A stretch of 64,000 bases of DNA from Gammaproteobacteria bacterium (GTDB lineage Bacteria > Pseudomonadota > Gammaproteobacteria > Eutrophobiales > Eutrophobiaceae): positions 1-64,000 of the forward strand of contig SCUJ01000011.1 of assembly GCA_004297165.1 (NCBI GenBank). The letters are read 5' to 3'. Position numbers and translations under genes: made by a program. The notes below the pieces were generated by a model that saw only the letters and a list, made by a program, of their open reading frames with translations, ran no database searches and had not been told where the DNA came from. Shown here in pieces: positions 8,852 to 21,846 of this stretch (the first letter of the stretch is position 1; every line of letters begins with the position of its first letter).

Positions 8852-9303
8852 CACGGATCGCCGTTCAGTCCGTCTCCCTTGAGGGAGATCTGCCTGACGG
8901 GAGGGAGATCCGGCGCTGGGCGCGAGCCGCGCTCGCCGGCAGCGAGCAGGAAACAGCGCTTACGATCCGCATCGCCGATCTGGATGAAAGCCGGGAACTT
9001 AACCGGCGCTGGCGCGGGCGCAACAAGGCCACCAATGTGCTTGCGTTTCCCTCCGGCGAAGCGGATGCGGAAGGCCGTACGTATCTCGGCGATATCGTTA
9101 TCTGCGCACCCGTGGTCCGCACCGAGGCGCGGGAGCAGGGCAAGCAGCCGCGGGATCATTTTGCCCACCTCGTGATTCATGGCGTACTCCATCTGTTAGG
9201 GTATGATCACCAGGAACCAGGGGCCGCCTCCGCGATGGAGGATCGGGAAACCAGGGCCCTGGCGAGGCTCGGGATAGCGAACCCATATATAATGGAACGA
9301 TGA
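8848..9303 (+). CDS. ybeY: Endoribonuclease YbeY (rRNA maturation)
   Basis: HLVIHGVLHLLGYDH metal-binding motif; operon context. Confidence 0.95.
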   Translation: MTRIAVQSVSLEGDLPDGREIRRWARAALAGSEQETALTIRIADLDESRELNRRWRGRNKATNVLAFPSGEADAEGRTYLGDIVICAPVVRTEAREQGKQPRDHFAHLVIHGVLHLLGYDHQEPGAASAMEDRETRALARLGIANPYIMER

Positions 9304-10136
9304 AAAATAATCGGAAACATTCAAAACTTCCCGCCTGGATCGCCTCCATCAACAAACTGTTCCGCAGCGCGCCGAAGGACCGGCAGACCCTCCTGGAATT
9401 GCTGCGACAGTGCGAGACTACCAACCTGCTGGATCCCGATGTCCTGATCATGCTCGAGGGGGCATTGCATGTCTCCGACATGCGGGTCAACGACATCATG
9501 GTACCCAAGGTGCAGATGGACATCATCGCCTACGATACCGATCCCGGGGATCTCATCAAGGCCGTGGTCGCCTCCGGACACTCGCGCTTCCCGGTCATCG
9601 GCGAGGATCCGAACGACGTCATGGGCATCCTGCTGGCCAAGGATCTCCTGGCGTATTTCGCACAGCCGCATACGGGGAGCTTCGATATCAAGGATGTGAT
9701 GCGCCCGGCGATATTCATACCCGAGAGCAAACGCCTGAACGTCCTGTTGCGGGAATTCCGGTCCAGCCGCAATCACATGGCGATCGTCGTCGATGAGTAT
9801 GGAGTGACCGGACTGGTCACGATCGAGGACATCATCGAGGAGATCGTGGGCGAGATTGAGGACGAGCACGACTTCGAGGAGGAAGACAACATCCGCCAGC
9901 ACGGGGTCAATCGGTATACGGTCCGGGCGATCACACCGATCGAAGAATTCAATGCGCGTTTCGGCGCCGCCCTGAGCGACGCGGAATACGACACCATCGG
10001 CGGGCTGGTCGTCAATGCCTTCGGACACCTGCCGAAACGGGGCGAGTCCATCGATCTGGCCGGTTTTCACATCAAGGTCCTGCGCGCGGATCGGCGCCGC
10101 GTCCAGCTATTGAAGTTCACCAAAGGTGAAGGTTAA
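9300..10136 (+). CDS. ybeX: CBS-domain CorC/HlyC-type transporter-associated protein
   Basis: MVPKVQMDIIAYD, VVDEYGVTGLVTIEDIIEEIVGEIEDEHD. Confidence 0.93.
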   Translation: MKNNRKHSKLPAWIASINKLFRSAPKDRQTLLELLRQCETTNLLDPDVLIMLEGALHVSDMRVNDIMVPKVQMDIIAYDTDPGDLIKAVVASGHSRFPVIGEDPNDVMGILLAKDLLAYFAQPHTGSFDIKDVMRPAIFIPESKRLNVLLREFRSSRNHMAIVVDEYGVTGLVTIEDIIEEIVGEIEDEHDFEEEDNIRQHGVNRYTVRAITPIEEFNARFGAALSDAEYDTIGGLVVNAFGHLPKRGESIDLAGFHIKVLRADRRRVQLLKFTKGEG

Positions 10137-11640
10137 GCGCGGGGAAACCATTCTCCCCGGGCTCCCCTGCCTCATCGGCGGGGCCTTGCTGACGCTCGCC
10201 TTTGCCCCCTTCGATTATTGGGTCCTGGCGGTTGCGGCTATCGCCCTGCTTTTTTTCTGCTCATTGAATTGCGATCCGCGCCAGGGTTTTCTCCGCGGTT
10301 ATCTTTTCGGTCTCGGGATGTTCGGCGCGGGGGTCAACTGGCTGCACATCAGCATCAACCAGTTCGGCGGAATGAATCTCATAGGTTCCCTCCTGGTTAC
10401 GCTGGTGCTGGTGCTCTATCTGGCCCTGTATCCGGGCCTGGCGATCCTTATCGGCAATCGTTATTTCTCCAGCCACGGTCCGATCCCCCAACTGTGTGCA
10501 TTCGCCCTCCTGTGGGTATTGTGCGAATGGCTGCGGGCCTGGGTCTTCACCGGCTTTCCCTGGCTGCAAGTCGGCTACTCCATGATCGATTCGCCGTTGA
10601 CCGGCCTCGCGCCGCTCGCCGGGACCTACGGCATCGGGCTGGCCGTGACTTCGAGCGCGGCACTGCTGGTCGCCGCCCTGATGCCTGCGACCCTCTGGCG
10701 CAGGATCGGGGCGTCGATCCTGTTTGGCGGTCTCTGGTTTGGCGCCTGGACCCTGAAAGATATCGAATGGACGACGCCCGCAGGCGGGGAGATCTCGGTC
10801 GCCCTCGTTCAGGGAGGGATCCCGCAGGATATGAAATGGCAGCCGCAATTCCAGCGTCAGGGTTTCGATCTCTATCTCGAACTCACCGAACCCTACTGGC
10901 AACACGACCTGATCATCTGGCCCGAGACCGCCCTGCCGGTGCTCCTCAGCCGTGCGGAGTCGTATCTGGACGAGATCGAACAACGCCGCAAAGAGGGCCG
11001 AGCCAACCTGCTGCTCGGGATGCCGGTGGATGACCCGGCCACCCGGGAATTCTTCAACAGCGCGTTGCTCCTTGCCGACGAGATTGCCGTATATCACAAA
11101 CGCCACCTTGTTCCCTTCGGCGAGTATCTGCCCATGAAATCCATGCTGGGTGGGATCCTGGATTTTCTCAGGATCCCCATGTCCGATTTCTCGTCAGGGA
11201 ACCCGGTGAGCCCGGTGTTCGCGAATGAAAGATTCAAGGCCGGGATCTCCATCTGCTACGAGGCGACCTTTGGCCGCGAGATCATTAAGGCACTGCCGGA
11301 GGCCGAATTCCTCATCAACCTCAGCAACGACGCCTGGTTCGGCGATTCGCTGGCCCCGCATCAGCACTTGCAGATGGCGCGCATGCGCGCCCTGGAGACC
11401 GGCCGTTACCTGCTGCGCGCCACCAATACCGGGGTCACCGCAATCATCGACAACGAAGGAAGGGTATTGCGGCAGGCGGAGCAATTCGTCCCCGCCGCCA
11501 TCAGCGGCGCCGTGATGCCTTATGCGGGAATGACGCCTTATGCGCTCACCGGCGACCTGCCGGCAATCGGTTTATGTATCGCCGTCCTGCTGGCGCTCTA
11601 TCTCGCAAGGTATTTCAGCCCTGATGATAGGGCGCGCTGA
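10126..11640 (+). CDS. lnt: Apolipoprotein N-acyltransferase
   Basis: N-terminal TM domain plus nitrilase-like domain; [60 protein letters not shown]. Confidence 0.96.
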   Translation: MKVKRGETILPGLPCLIGGALLTLAFAPFDYWVLAVAAIALLFFCSLNCDPRQGFLRGYLFGLGMFGAGVNWLHISINQFGGMNLIGSLLVTLVLVLYLALYPGLAILIGNRYFSSHGPIPQLCAFALLWVLCEWLRAWVFTGFPWLQVGYSMIDSPLTGLAPLAGTYGIGLAVTSSAALLVAALMPATLWRRIGASILFGGLWFGAWTLKDIEWTTPAGGEISVALVQGGIPQDMKWQPQFQRQGFDLYLELTEPYWQHDLIIWPETALPVLLSRAESYLDEIEQRRKEGRANLLLGMPVDDPATREFFNSALLLADEIAVYHKRHLVPFGEYLPMKSMLGGILDFLRIPMSDFSSGNPVSPVFANERFKAGISICYEATFGREIIKALPEAEFLINLSNDAWFGDSLAPHQHLQMARMRALETGRYLLRATNTGVTAIIDNEGRVLRQAEQFVPAAISGAVMPYAGMTPYALTGDLPAIGLCIAVLLALYLARYFSPDDRAR

Positions 11641-12709
11641 GATCGTGTACGGCGTCCACGAGGACCTTGAGCCTGTCGGGGTCGGCATGCTGGGAGATCC
11701 CGTGTCCTAAGTTGAAGACATGGCCAGGGCCCCGCCCGTAGGCCGCGAGGATGGCCGCGGCCTCTGACCTGATGGCAGCCTCCGAACCATGGAGTACGGC
11801 CGGGTCCAGGTTGCCCTGGAGCGCCACTTTACCCTCGGTGCGCCGGCGCACATCGCCCAGATCGACCGTCCAGTCGAGGCCCATGGCGTCGCAACCGCTC
11901 GCGGCAATCGTCTCTGCCCAGGCCCCGCCCCCCTTGGTGAACAGGATGACCGGTACAATCTTCGTCCCCGATCTGCGCTTCAGCCGCTCCATGATCGCCT
12001 GCATATAGCGCAGGGAAAATTCCCGGTAAGCCGCGGGCGTCAGGATCCCTCCCCAGGTGTCGAAGATCTGCACCACATCCACGCCCGCGGCGATCTGGCC
12101 GTTGAGATATTCCGCGACCGCGCGGGCGAGGACCTCGAGCAGGGCATGCAGGGTGGCGGGTTCCTGGTACAGCATGGTCCTGGCCAGGCGGTGATCATCG
12201 CTCGATCCACCCTCGATCATGTAGGTGGCGATCGTCCACGGGCTCCCGGCAAAACCGATCAGGGGCACGCGGTTACCCAGTTCCCGTTTGATGGTTCGCA
12301 CGGCCTCCAGCACATACCCCAGATCGCGCTCAGGGTCCGGGACCCCGAGACGCGCCACGTCGCTGCGCGTCCTGATAGGCTTTGCAAACCTGGGACCCTC
12401 GTTTTCCACGAAATCAAGTCCGAGACCCATCGCGGCCGGGATGGTCAGGATATCGGAAAAGAGTATCGCGGCGTCCAGATCGAATCGCCGCAGGGGTTGC
12501 AGGGTCACCTCGCAGGCGAGATCGGGATGGCGGCAGAGGTCCATGAAGCTGCCCGCGCGGGCGCGCGTCTCGCGATATTCGGGCAGATAACGCCCGGCCT
12601 GACGCATGATCCAGATCGGCGTGCGATCGACGGGCTGGCGCAAGAGGGCGCGGATGAGGCGATCGTTTTTCAGCACAGGGTCGGTCATGGCGCGGGGAAG
12701 GTCAGTCAA
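11615..12709 (-). CDS. hemE: Uroporphyrinogen decarboxylase
   Basis: [30 protein letters not shown]. Confidence 0.97.
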   Translation of the reverse strand: MTDLPRAMTDPVLKNDRLIRALLRQPVDRTPIWIMRQAGRYLPEYRETRARAGSFMDLCRHPDLACEVTLQPLRRFDLDAAILFSDILTIPAAMGLGLDFVENEGPRFAKPIRTRSDVARLGVPDPERDLGYVLEAVRTIKRELGNRVPLIGFAGSPWTIATYMIEGGSSDDHRLARTMLYQEPATLHALLEVLARAVAEYLNGQIAAGVDVVQIFDTWGGILTPAAYREFSLRYMQAIMERLKRRSGTKIVPVILFTKGGGAWAETIAASGCDAMGLDWTVDLGDVRRRTEGKVALQGNLDPAVLHGSEAAIRSEAAAILAAYGRGPGHVFNLGHGISQHADPDRLKVLVDAVHDLSAPYHQG

Positions 12710-12799
12710 GGAAGGGGAAAATCATACCGGAAATCGTTAGAATGAACAGCCGGATCAACGCCCGCGCCGACCCTTGCCAACCGGGATTCAAGACCCGAA

Positions 12800-14218
12800 T
12801 TGAAAGCCGAAGAGATCCAGAAATACTACGCAGACAACGCCGCCGCGCGCTGGCTTGCGCTCGCCAGCATCTGTCTGGTAAGCCTGTCCAATTCGCTCAC
12901 CATGTCGTCCACGAACGTGGCGATACCGAAGATCGCCGAGGATTTGGCCGCCGACGCCGTGCTCATCAGTTGGGTGCCCACCGCCTTCCTGCTCAGCAAT
13001 GTCGTGGCGATCCTGCCGGCCGGCCGCCTGGCGGACATCCACGGTCGCAAGCGGATCTATCTCACGGGGACTGTGGTTTTTACGCTGGCGAGCCTCATCG
13101 CCTCGCAGGCGCCCTCGATCGAATGGCTGCTGTTCACGCGCGTGCTGCAAGGGCTGGGGTCGGCCATGTCCTTCGCCACGGGTCTCGCCATCGTGATGTC
13201 TGTATTCGGCGTCGCCAACCGCGGCATGGCGCTCGGTTTCGCCAATGCCGCCGTCTACGTCGGCATGTCCTGCGGGCCCTTGCTCGGCGGCTGGTTTACC
13301 CAAACCTTCGGCTGGCGCACCATCTTCATGTTCCCGGTCCCCCTCACCCTGCTGGCGATCATCCTGTTCCTGACGCGCATCAAGGGCGACTGGAAGAGCG
13401 AAACGCCGGACAAGGTCGACTGGCAGGGCAGCCTGATCCTGCTCTGTTCCGCCTCGGCCCTGTTTCTCGGCGTTTCCCTGCTGCCCTCCCTGGCCGGTTT
13501 GCTAAGCCTGTCCGCCGGGCTCTGCGGCATGGGCCTGTTCGTATTCCAGCAGCTCGCCTCCCCGCATCCCCTGATCCGCTTCCGGGCCATCCAGGAGAAC
13601 CGGGTCTTTTCCCGCTCGCTGCTCGCCAGCACCTGTACCTACGCCAGCAACTTTCCCCTGGTCTTTCTGCTCAGCCTGTATTTGCAGTTCATCAAGGGAC
13701 TATCTCCGGCCCAGGCAGGGCAACTGATGATGCTGCAAGCGGTCACCATGGCCGTCGTGGCGCCTTTCGCCGGCCGGTTGTCGGATCGTTTCGAACCCAG
13801 GGTCATCGCGACGACCGGCTGCCTGATCATGTCTGGCGCCCTGCTGGTCTTGCAGCATGTCGATCTGGACACCTCCCTGACGGTTATCGGCGCGGCCCTG
13901 ATGACCATGGGCCTGGGTTTCGGCCTGTTCACCTCGCCCAACAACAACGCCGCCCTGGGTTCGGTGGACAGGGCGCGGCTCAGCATCGCCTCCGCCTTGC
14001 TCAGCCTCTCCAGGCTGCTCGGCAACATGACGGGATCGGCCGGCATCCTGCTGCTGGTCTCGCTGGTCATAGGGAATGTGGAACTCGCGCCGAGTCAGTA
14101 CCCGGCGCTGCTCACCGTAATCCGGTGGACGCTCAGTGCCTCCTGTATTTACTCGCTCGGCGGGGCCTGGTTTTCCTACACCCGCGGGAACGTGCGGTCT
14201 GGGTCTACTACGGGTTAA
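12800..14218 (+). CDS. MFS transporter (multidrug-type, DHA2-like)
   Basis: Many TM segments; VAIPKIAEDLAADAVLISWVPTAFLLSNV, GRLADIHGRKRIY. Confidence 0.88.
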   Translation: MKAEEIQKYYADNAAARWLALASICLVSLSNSLTMSSTNVAIPKIAEDLAADAVLISWVPTAFLLSNVVAILPAGRLADIHGRKRIYLTGTVVFTLASLIASQAPSIEWLLFTRVLQGLGSAMSFATGLAIVMSVFGVANRGMALGFANAAVYVGMSCGPLLGGWFTQTFGWRTIFMFPVPLTLLAIILFLTRIKGDWKSETPDKVDWQGSLILLCSASALFLGVSLLPSLAGLLSLSAGLCGMGLFVFQQLASPHPLIRFRAIQENRVFSRSLLASTCTYASNFPLVFLLSLYLQFIKGLSPAQAGQLMMLQAVTMAVVAPFAGRLSDRFEPRVIATTGCLIMSGALLVLQHVDLDTSLTVIGAALMTMGLGFGLFTSPNNNAALGSVDRARLSIASALLSLSRLLGNMTGSAGILLLVSLVIGNVELAPSQYPALLTVIRWTLSASCIYSLGGAWFSYTRGNVRSGSTTG

Positions 14219-15500
14219 GGTCCTGCAACTTTTTCCTGACCGAGGCAAGTTTCACACAGGTGACGAAGACCGCCATGGTCTGCTCCACCTCTGCCAGCAC
14301 CGGCAGGGAAGGCGCCAGGCGGATATTCCGATCTTCCGGATCGCGGCCATAGGGGAAGGTCGCGCCGGCGGGCGTCAGCTTGACGCCGACCGCGGCCGCC
14401 AGCCGCACAATCTCACTCGCCACGCCAGGGCGGGCATCGAAGGAAACGAAATAGCCCCCCTGCGGAACCTGCCAGCTTCCCAGATCGCTGTCCTTGAAAT
14501 TCTCCTTGAGACTTCTGAGCACCGCCGCGAACTTCGGCCGCAACATTTCGGCATGTAGCCGCATCCGGTCCTTCAGCGCCCGCAAGTCCGGGAACATCCT
14601 GGCGTGGCGCAACTGATTTACCTTGTCGGGGCCGATGGTGGCGATCCCGAGGTGCTTCTTGAACTTGGCCAGATTGCCGGGCGAGGCCGCGAGGAAGGCC
14701 ACGCCGGCCCCGGCAAAGCTGATCTTAGAGGTGGAGGTGAATTGCAGAACGCTGTCTAGCGTGCCGAGGCGTTCGCAATAATCCATGATGTTGGCGAGCA
14801 CGGGGGGATTGTCGTGCAGGTCGTGCACCGCGTAGGCGTTGTCCCAGAAGAGCCGGAAGTTCTTCGCCGCGATCCGGCCCAGGGCGGCCATGCGTTCGAC
14901 CACCGCGTCGCTGAAGACCACTCCCGTGGGATTGGAATATTTCGGCACCACCCAGAGGCCACGGATAGCCGGGTCCTGCCGCAGCAGGGCCTCAATCGCG
15001 TCCATGTCAGGACCGTCGTCCCGCATGGCCACATTGATCATCTCGATGCCGAGTTCCTGGGTGATGGCGAAGTGGCGGTCATAACCGGGGACCGGGCAGA
15101 TGAACTTGATCCTGCCTTCGTCCTTCCACGGCGTGGCGCCTTCATGCGCGCCGAAGAGGTAGGCAAAATGGACACACCGGTGCATCAGCTCCAGGCTGCT
15201 GTTGCCGGCCGCGAGCACAATCTCCGGCTTGACCCCGAGGATATCCCCGCCGAGCTTGCGCAGTTCATGTATCCCTTCAAGCACGCCGTAGTTGCGCGTG
15301 TCGGTCCCGTCGGCGGCGGCGTATCCGCCGCCGAGAATGCCGTCCATGCCATTGCTTAGATCCAGTTGCCGTGAGGAGGGTTTGCCCCGGGTGAGATCGA
15401 GATTCAGCTTCTGCGACTTGAAGCCTTCATATTCGGCGGCGAGTTCCGCCTCCCGCCGCGACAATTCCGCCTTATCGGCCTTATCGATATACAAGGGCAC
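14208..15500 (-). CDS. PLP-dependent aminotransferase (Asp_aminotransf-like)
   Basis: LDLTRGKPSSRQLDLSNGMDGI; YSNPTGVVFSD; STSKISFAGAGVAFLA. Confidence 0.9.
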   Translation of the reverse strand: MPLYIDKADKAELSRREAELAAEYEGFKSQKLNLDLTRGKPSSRQLDLSNGMDGILGGGYAAADGTDTRNYGVLEGIHELRKLGGDILGVKPEIVLAAGNSSLELMHRCVHFAYLFGAHEGATPWKDEGRIKFICPVPGYDRHFAITQELGIEMINVAMRDDGPDMDAIEALLRQDPAIRGLWVVPKYSNPTGVVFSDAVVERMAALGRIAAKNFRLFWDNAYAVHDLHDNPPVLANIMDYCERLGTLDSVLQFTSTSKISFAGAGVAFLAASPGNLAKFKKHLGIATIGPDKVNQLRHARMFPDLRALKDRMRLHAEMLRPKFAAVLRSLKENFKDSDLGSWQVPQGGYFVSFDARPGVASEIVRLAAAVGVKLTPAGATFPYGRDPEDRNIRLAPSLPVLAEVEQTMAVFVTCVKLASVRKKLQDLNP

Positions 15501-15632
15501 ACCTCTAGCATTGATTGAGAAGAATTCCGTCTGGCCGCGCGATTTTCGCTTGCATCATTCCGGCTGCCGGATCGGTCGCAGGATATGTAATCGCCTTGGC
15601 AATTGCAATTGGGCTTGTTGTGAGGGCCGAAC

Positions 15633-17078
15633 TCAGAGTGGCGCCGGAAGGGATGACTCCCCCATGAGATATTGATCGATCGCCCACGCGGCCGAACGCC
15701 CCTCGGCGATGGCCCAGACGATCAGGGATTGGCCGTGCTGCATGTCGCCGGCGGTGAATACGCCCTCGACGCTGGTCCGCCAGTTGCCGTCGTGCCAGAC
15801 GTTATTTCGGTCCGTGCAGCGGACTCCCAGGTCCTCCAGCATGCCCTTCTTTTCCGCCCCGGTGAACCCCATGGCCAGCAGCGTCAGTTGACAGGGGATG
15901 ACGGCATGACTTTTGGGTATCTCGTTGAACGTGATCCGGCCATAATTGTGTACCGTCTCCACGCGGCAATACTCCAGTTGCTGGAGCCGGCCCTCGGCGT
16001 CGCCGATGAAGCGGGTGGTCGACACCGAATAAAGCCGCGTCCCGCCTTCCTCATGCGCGGAGGCCACCCTGTAGATATTCGGCCACTCGGGCCAGGGATT
16101 GCCCTGGGAGCGTTTTTCCGGCGGCCGGGGCATGATCTCGAACTGATGCACCGAGGCTGCCTGCTGCCGGTGCGCGGTGCCGAGACAATCCGCGCCCGTG
16201 TCGCCGCCGCCGATGATGACCACATGCTTGCCGGTGGCGGAGATGCGTTCCGCCTCGGGGATGACATCCCCCTGGCAGGCACGATTCGCCTGGGTCAGAT
16301 AATCCATGGCGAAGTGCACGCCCTTCAACTCGCGGCCGGGCACCGGCAGATCCCGGGGCTGACAGGCGCCGCCGGCGAGCAGGAGGGCGTCGAACTTGCC
16401 GGTTAGGTCCGCGACCGGCACGTTCACGCCTACATGGGCGTTGGTTCGGAACTCCACGCCTTCTTCGCGCATCTGCGCAAGGCGCCGATCGAGCCGGTCT
16501 TTCTCCATCTTGAATTCAGGGATGCCGTAACGCAACAGGCCGCCGATCCGATCGCTTCTCTCAAACACTGTGACGCTATGTCCGGCGCGGGCCAGTTGCT
16601 GCGCCGCGGCAAGCCCGGCGGGTCCCGATCCGACGATCGCGACCTTTTTGCCGGTCTTTTTCTCCGGCGGTCGCGGGTGAATCCATCCTTGTTCGAAGGC
16701 CTTGTCGATGATGGCGAGTTCCACCGCCTTGATGGTGACCGGGTTGTCGTTAATGCCGAGCACACAGGCGCCTTCGCACGGTGCGGGACACAGCGTGCCG
16801 GTGAATTCGGGGAAATTGTTGGTGGCATGCAGGCGGTCGATCGCGCGTTGCCACTGTTCCCGGTAGACCAGGTCGTTCCAGTCAGGGATGAGATTCCCGA
16901 GCGGACAGCCGTTGTGACAGAACGGTATGCCGCAATCCATGCAACGGGAGGCCTGCGCGAGCAATCCGGACTCGGGCCAGGGGGCCATCACCTGTCGCCA
17001 GTCCCGCAGCCGTTCGGGCTTCGGCCTATAGGGTTGCTTGACCCGGCCGGTTTCCAGGAATCCCGTCGGCTTAGCCAT
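15633..17078 (-). CDS. gltD: Glutamate synthase small subunit
   Basis: [30 protein letters not shown] and NAD binding motifs; paired with gltB. Confidence 0.97.
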   Translation of the reverse strand: MAKPTGFLETGRVKQPYRPKPERLRDWRQVMAPWPESGLLAQASRCMDCGIPFCHNGCPLGNLIPDWNDLVYREQWQRAIDRLHATNNFPEFTGTLCPAPCEGACVLGINDNPVTIKAVELAIIDKAFEQGWIHPRPPEKKTGKKVAIVGSGPAGLAAAQQLARAGHSVTVFERSDRIGGLLRYGIPEFKMEKDRLDRRLAQMREEGVEFRTNAHVGVNVPVADLTGKFDALLLAGGACQPRDLPVPGRELKGVHFAMDYLTQANRACQGDVIPEAERISATGKHVVIIGGGDTGADCLGTAHRQQAASVHQFEIMPRPPEKRSQGNPWPEWPNIYRVASAHEEGGTRLYSVSTTRFIGDAEGRLQQLEYCRVETVHNYGRITFNEIPKSHAVIPCQLTLLAMGFTGAEKKGMLEDLGVRCTDRNNVWHDGNWRTSVEGVFTAGDMQHGQSLIVWAIAEGRSAAWAIDQYLMGESSLPAPL

Positions 17079-20000
17079 GCGCGGCCTCCATCACGGCTTC
17101 GTCCTCCGGGATGCCGGAAGCCTTCGCCCTCTTTATGGCCTCCAGCACCCGTTTGTAATCCTTTGGCATCACCTTGACGAACAGCCGCCTGTAGCGATCC
17201 CAGTCCGACAGGATCCGATCCGCGACCGTACTCCGGGTGTATACCTGATGCCGGGCGATCAACTCATGCACCGTCTCGAGATCCTCGTCTTCCTCCAATG
17301 CCTCGAGTTCGACCATGGATCGATTGCAACGCCCCCGGAACTCCGCCTTGTCATCCAGGACATAGGCAACCCCGCCGGACATCCCGGCCGCGAAGTTCCG
17401 GCCGGTCTTGCCGATGACCACGATCCGTCCTCCGGTCATGTATTCGCAACCATGATCGCCGACCCCTTCAACGACGGCCCGGGCGCCGCTGTTCCTGACC
17501 GCGAAGCGCTCGCCCGCAATGCCGCGGATATAGGCCTCGCCACTGGTCGCGCCATAGAGCAATACATTGCCGGCGATAATGTTCTCTTCCGCCGGAAAGG
17601 TCGCGGCTGCCGGCGGAAAAACAATTATCTTGCCGCCGGAGAGGCCCTTGCCGAGATAGTCGTTGGCGTCGCCCTCGACGGTCAAGGTAATGCCTTTGGG
17701 CAGGAAGGCCCCGAAGCTCATCCCGGCCGACCCCTGAAAACGAACCCGGATGGTGTCCTCAGGCAGACCCTCACCGCCGTGTCGGCGCGTGATCTCGTAT
17801 CCCAGTATGGCGCCCACCGAGCGATTGGTGTTCCTGATTGGCAGGATGAGTTCGACCGGGTCCCGGTTCTCGATGGCGTTCTTGCAGAGCGGCACGAGGG
17901 TGGTAACGTCCAGGGATTTTTCGAGCCCGTGTTCCTGCGCGCGGGTGCAGTAGACGCCCACGCCTTCCGCAGCCTTGGGCTTGTGCAGGATCATGCTGAA
18001 ATCGAGTCCGGTCGCCTTCCAGTGCGAGATGGCGCGGTTGACATCGAGGCGATCGACCTGGCCGATCATCTCCTCGATCTTCCGGTAACCCAATTGGGCC
18101 ATATATTCCCTGACTTCCTCCGCGAGGAACCGGAAATAACTCACGACATGATCCGCCTTGCCGCCGAATTTTGCGCGCAACCGCGGGTCCTGGGTCGCGA
18201 CGCCCACAGGGCAGGTGTTCAGGTGACAAACCCTCATCATGATGCAGCCGAGGACCACCAGCGGCGCGGTGGAGAACCCGAATTCCTCGGCCCCGAGCAG
18301 GGCCGCGATGATCACATCCCGGCCGGTCTTGAGCTGACCGTCCGTCTGCACGACGATCCGATCCCGCAGGCGATTCATGACCAGGACCTGTTGCGTCTCG
18401 GCGAGCCCCAGCTCCCAGGGCAGTCCCGCGTGCTTCAGGGAACTGATGGGCGAGGCGCCGGTGCCGCCGTCGTAACCGGAGATCAGGACAACATCGGAAT
18501 GCGCCTTGGCCACGCCCGCGGCGACGGTGCCGACCCCAATCTCGGAGACCAGCTTGACATGGACCCGCGCGCGTGGATTGGCGTTCTTCAGATCGTGGAT
18601 GAGTTGCGCGAGGTCCTCGATCGAATAAATATCGTGGTGTGGCGGCGGCGAGATGAGGCCGACGCCGGCGGTGGAATAGCGGACCTTGGCAATCCATGGA
18701 TAGACCTTCGTGCCCGGCAGTTGTCCGCCCTCGCCGGGCTTCGCACCCTGCGCCATTTTGATCTGGATGTCATCCGCATTCACCAGATATTCACTGGTGA
18801 CGCCAAAGCGTCCTGAGGCGACCTGCTTGATCGCGCTGCGGCGCGAGTCGCCATTCGGATCGGGCGCATATCGAGCCGGGTCCTCGCCGCCCTCGCCGGT
18901 ATTGGATTTACCGCCGATCCGGTTCATGGCGATAGCCAGCGTCTCGTGCGCCTCCTGACTGATCGAGCCGTAGGACATGGCGCCGGTGGCAAATCGCCGC
19001 ATTATCGACTCGATCGACTCCACCTCCTCCAACGGCGCGGGCGGGCGGTCGAACTTGAATTGGAATAATCCGCGCAATGTCGCCAGATGTTCGTTCTGTT
19101 CGTCCACCAGACGGCTGAATTCCTTGAACTGGCTGTAATCGTCGTTGCGGGTGGCGTGCTGAAGTTTCGCCACAGTGGCCGGGTTGAACAGGTGATATTC
19201 TCCGTCCCGACGCCACTGATACTCCCCGCCCCAGTCCAGATCCGGTTGCTTCACCTGGCGTTCAGGGAAGGCATTGCAATGCCGCAGCGCATTCTCGTGG
19301 GCGACGATATCCAGGCCGATGCCGCCGATCCGCGAGGTGGTCCAAGTGAAATAACGATCGACGAATTCCTTGTTTAGTCCGATTGCCTCGAAAACCTGCG
19401 CTCCGCGATAGGATTGGATGGTCGAGATGCCCATCTTCGACATGGTCTTGACCAGACCCTTGTTGAGCGCCTTGATATAAAGCTTCACGGCATCCGCAGC
19501 GACCATCTCCGGCAGTTGACCCTTGCCGATCATGTCCTCCAGCGTCTCGAAGGCAAGATAGGGGTTAACGGCCCCGATACCGAAACCTACCAGCAGCGCG
19601 AAGTGATGCACCTCGCGCGGCTCACCCGATTCCAGCAGCAGTCCGGCCTTGACGCGGGAACCATTGCGCACCATGTGATGATGCACCCCGGCGGTTGCGA
19701 GCAACGAAGGGATCGCCGCAAGCTCCGGCGTGATGCCGCGATCGGAAAGAATGATGAATGTGTAACCCTCGGCAACCGCGGCATCCACCGCCTGGCAGAC
19801 CAGATGCAGGGCTTGATCGAGGCCGGGACCGCCAGCGGCGACCGGATAGAGGATCGGCACGACCTTGGCCCGGTATCCGGGCAGATCGACCTGGCGTATC
19901 TTCGCCAGCTCTTCGTTGGTCAGGACCGGCGAGGAAATGCGGATCTGCCGGCAACTCTCCGGCACCGGTCGCAGCAGATTGCCTTCGGGACCGATGGTGC

Positions 20001-21639
20001 TCGACACCTGGGTGACCAGCTCCTCACGGATGCCGTCTAGCGGCGGATTGGTGACTTGGGCGAAGAGTTGCTTGAAATAATCGAACAGCAGCCGGGGGCG
20101 ATTGGAGAGCACGGCCAGCGCCGCATCGGTGCCCATCGAACCGATGGGTTCTTCGCCGTTAAGCGCCATCGGGGCCATCACGATCCGCAGGTCTTCATGG
20201 GTATAACCGAAGGCCAACTGTTTCTTCAACAAGGTTTCAGGATCCGGCGTGGGGATCTTGACGGAGGGCGGCAGATTCTCCAGTGGCAGGAGATTCTCCG
20301 TTAACCATTTCCGGTAGGGATGTTCCCTGGTAAAGGTTCGCTTGAGTTCCTCGTCATCGATGATCCGGCCCTGGCGCGTATCCACCAGGAAGATCCGGCC
20401 GGGATGCAGTCTTTCCTTGATCAGGATATTTTCCGGCGGGATGTTCAGGACGCCGACCTCGGAGGCCATGATCACCATATCGTCCTTGGTCACGTAATAG
20501 CGGGACGGCCGCAGACCGTTGCGATCCAACACCGCGCCGATGACTTCTCCGTCCATGAAGGCGATCGAGGCCGGTCCGTCCCACGGCTCCATCAGACAGG
20601 AGTGGTATTCATAAAAGGCCCGGCGATCGTCATCCATGGCCTCATGTCCGCTCCAGGCCTCCGGAATCATCATCAGGACGGCGAGCGGCAGCGGCCTCCC
20701 CGTCATGTAGAGGAACTCCATGACATTATCGAACGTGGAGGAATCGCTGCCGCCTTCCATGATGACCGGGAAGAGCTTCTTCAGGTCCTCGCCGAAGAGT
20801 TCCGATTTGCACAACGCCTCGCGCGCCCGCATCCAGTTGATGTTGCCCCGCAAGGTGTTGATCTCGCCGTTGTGCGAGATATACCTGAAGGGATGCGCGA
20901 GCGGCCAGGATGGAAAGGTGTTGGTCGAGAAGCGTTGATGAACCAGCGCCATCGCCGATTCGACATCCGGGTCGGTGATGTCCGGAAACATCGTCTCGAG
21001 TTGGGTGCCGGTCAACATGCCCTTGTAGCCGAAGGTGCGACAGGACAAGGTCGGCACATAGAACAGGGCGCCTTCCGTCAGTCCCGCATCCCGGATGCCC
21101 TTTTCCACGCGCTTGCGGATGATGTAGAGCTTGCGGTCGAAGGCGGCGACATCCTCAACATCATCGCCGCGGCGGATAAAAATCTGTGCGAAGGCTGGTT
21201 CGCCCGCCTTCGCCGTCGGCCCGATGGGCGAGTCGTCCACCGGCACATCCCGCCAACCCAGGACCGTCTGCCTCTCGTCGGCCACTATCTGTTCGAAGAG
21301 ACGGCGACACTGCGACGCCTGCTCCGGATCCCGCGGCAGAAACACGAGCCCGGATCCGTATTGTTGCGGATCCTCCGGCAGGGGAATATCCAGTTCCGCG
21401 CAGACCCGGCGGAAGAACTTGTGCGGCTTTTGCAGCAGGATGCCCACGCCATCGCCGGTATTGACCTCCGCTCCGCAGGCACCGCGGTGCAGGAGATTCT
21501 TCAGCACGGTCATCGCGTTATCCACGATCTGATGCGATTTCCGCCCCTTCATGTCCACGACGAAACCCACCCCGCAGGCATCGTGCTCATGCGCGGGGTC
21601 GTAGAGTCCTTCAGCGGGGTGGCCGAGTAACATGTTCAT
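17071..21639 (-). CDS. gltB: Glutamate synthase large subunit
   Basis: 1522 aa; [13 protein letters not shown] class II amidotransferase start; [12 protein letters not shown]; Fe-[15 protein letters not shown]. Confidence 0.98.
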   Translation of the reverse strand: MNMLLGHPAEGLYDPAHEHDACGVGFVVDMKGRKSHQIVDNAMTVLKNLLHRGACGAEVNTGDGVGILLQKPHKFFRRVCAELDIPLPEDPQQYGSGLVFLPRDPEQASQCRRLFEQIVADERQTVLGWRDVPVDDSPIGPTAKAGEPAFAQIFIRRGDDVEDVAAFDRKLYIIRKRVEKGIRDAGLTEGALFYVPTLSCRTFGYKGMLTGTQLETMFPDITDPDVESAMALVHQRFSTNTFPSWPLAHPFRYISHNGEINTLRGNINWMRAREALCKSELFGEDLKKLFPVIMEGGSDSSTFDNVMEFLYMTGRPLPLAVLMMIPEAWSGHEAMDDDRRAFYEYHSCLMEPWDGPASIAFMDGEVIGAVLDRNGLRPSRYYVTKDDMVIMASEVGVLNIPPENILIKERLHPGRIFLVDTRQGRIIDDEELKRTFTREHPYRKWLTENLLPLENLPPSVKIPTPDPETLLKKQLAFGYTHEDLRIVMAPMALNGEEPIGSMGTDAALAVLSNRPRLLFDYFKQLFAQVTNPPLDGIREELVTQVSSTIGPEGNLLRPVPESCRQIRISSPVLTNEELAKIRQVDLPGYRAKVVPILYPVAAGGPGLDQALHLVCQAVDAAVAEGYTFIILSDRGITPELAAIPSLLATAGVHHHMVRNGSRVKAGLLLESGEPREVHHFALLVGFGIGAVNPYLAFETLEDMIGKGQLPEMVAADAVKLYIKALNKGLVKTMSKMGISTIQSYRGAQVFEAIGLNKEFVDRYFTWTTSRIGGIGLDIVAHENALRHCNAFPERQVKQPDLDWGGEYQWRRDGEYHLFNPATVAKLQHATRNDDYSQFKEFSRLVDEQNEHLATLRGLFQFKFDRPPAPLEEVESIESIMRRFATGAMSYGSISQEAHETLAIAMNRIGGKSNTGEGGEDPARYAPDPNGDSRRSAIKQVASGRFGVTSEYLVNADDIQIKMAQGAKPGEGGQLPGTKVYPWIAKVRYSTAGVGLISPPPHHDIYSIEDLAQLIHDLKNANPRARVHVKLVSEIGVGTVAAGVAKAHSDVVLISGYDGGTGASPISSLKHAGLPWELGLAETQQVLVMNRLRDRIVVQTDGQLKTGRDVIIAALLGAEEFGFSTAPLVVLGCIMMRVCHLNTCPVGVATQDPRLRAKFGGKADHVVSYFRFLAEEVREYMAQLGYRKIEEMIGQVDRLDVNRAISHWKATGLDFSMILHKPKAAEGVGVYCTRAQEHGLEKSLDVTTLVPLCKNAIENRDPVELILPIRNTNRSVGAILGYEITRRHGGEGLPEDTIRVRFQGSAGMSFGAFLPKGITLTVEGDANDYLGKGLSGGKIIVFPPAAATFPAEENIIAGNVLLYGATSGEAYIRGIAGERFAVRNSGARAVVEGVGDHGCEYMTGGRIVVIGKTGRNFAAGMSGGVAYVLDDKAEFRGRCNRSMVELEALEEDEDLETVHELIARHQVYTRSTVADRILSDWDRYRRLFVKVMPKDYKRVLEAIKRAKASGIPEDEAVMEAAHG

Positions 21640-21846
21640 ATCGTGAAATCTTTCAAATTGGCTGCGCGGCGTGCGGCGCAGCGGATCGATGCAATTCAGG
21701 GCTTCAGATGAGAGGCGGCGCGCATTTCGTCAGACGGGATGATTTAGCGTCGCGCCATTTCGCTCATGCAAAAGGAGCAGGATTATAATAAAGCAACCCG
21801 GAGAAGTCACGAATGGCAAGACCCAATTTGGCACGCAATCGTGGGG

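Noticed and set aside
7754-8854. 366-aa minus-strand ORF opposite phoH
   Set aside because: Antisense shadow of a GC-rich CDS; the + frame is clearly PhoH.
12742-14352. 536-aa + strand ORF overlapping the MFS gene
   Set aside because: Alternate frame of a recognisable MFS transporter; Arg/Pro/His-rich artefact composition.
17038-18816. 592-aa + strand ORF opposite gltB
   Set aside because: Antisense open frame in GC-rich DNA; gltB frame is unambiguous. Same for 20320-21630.
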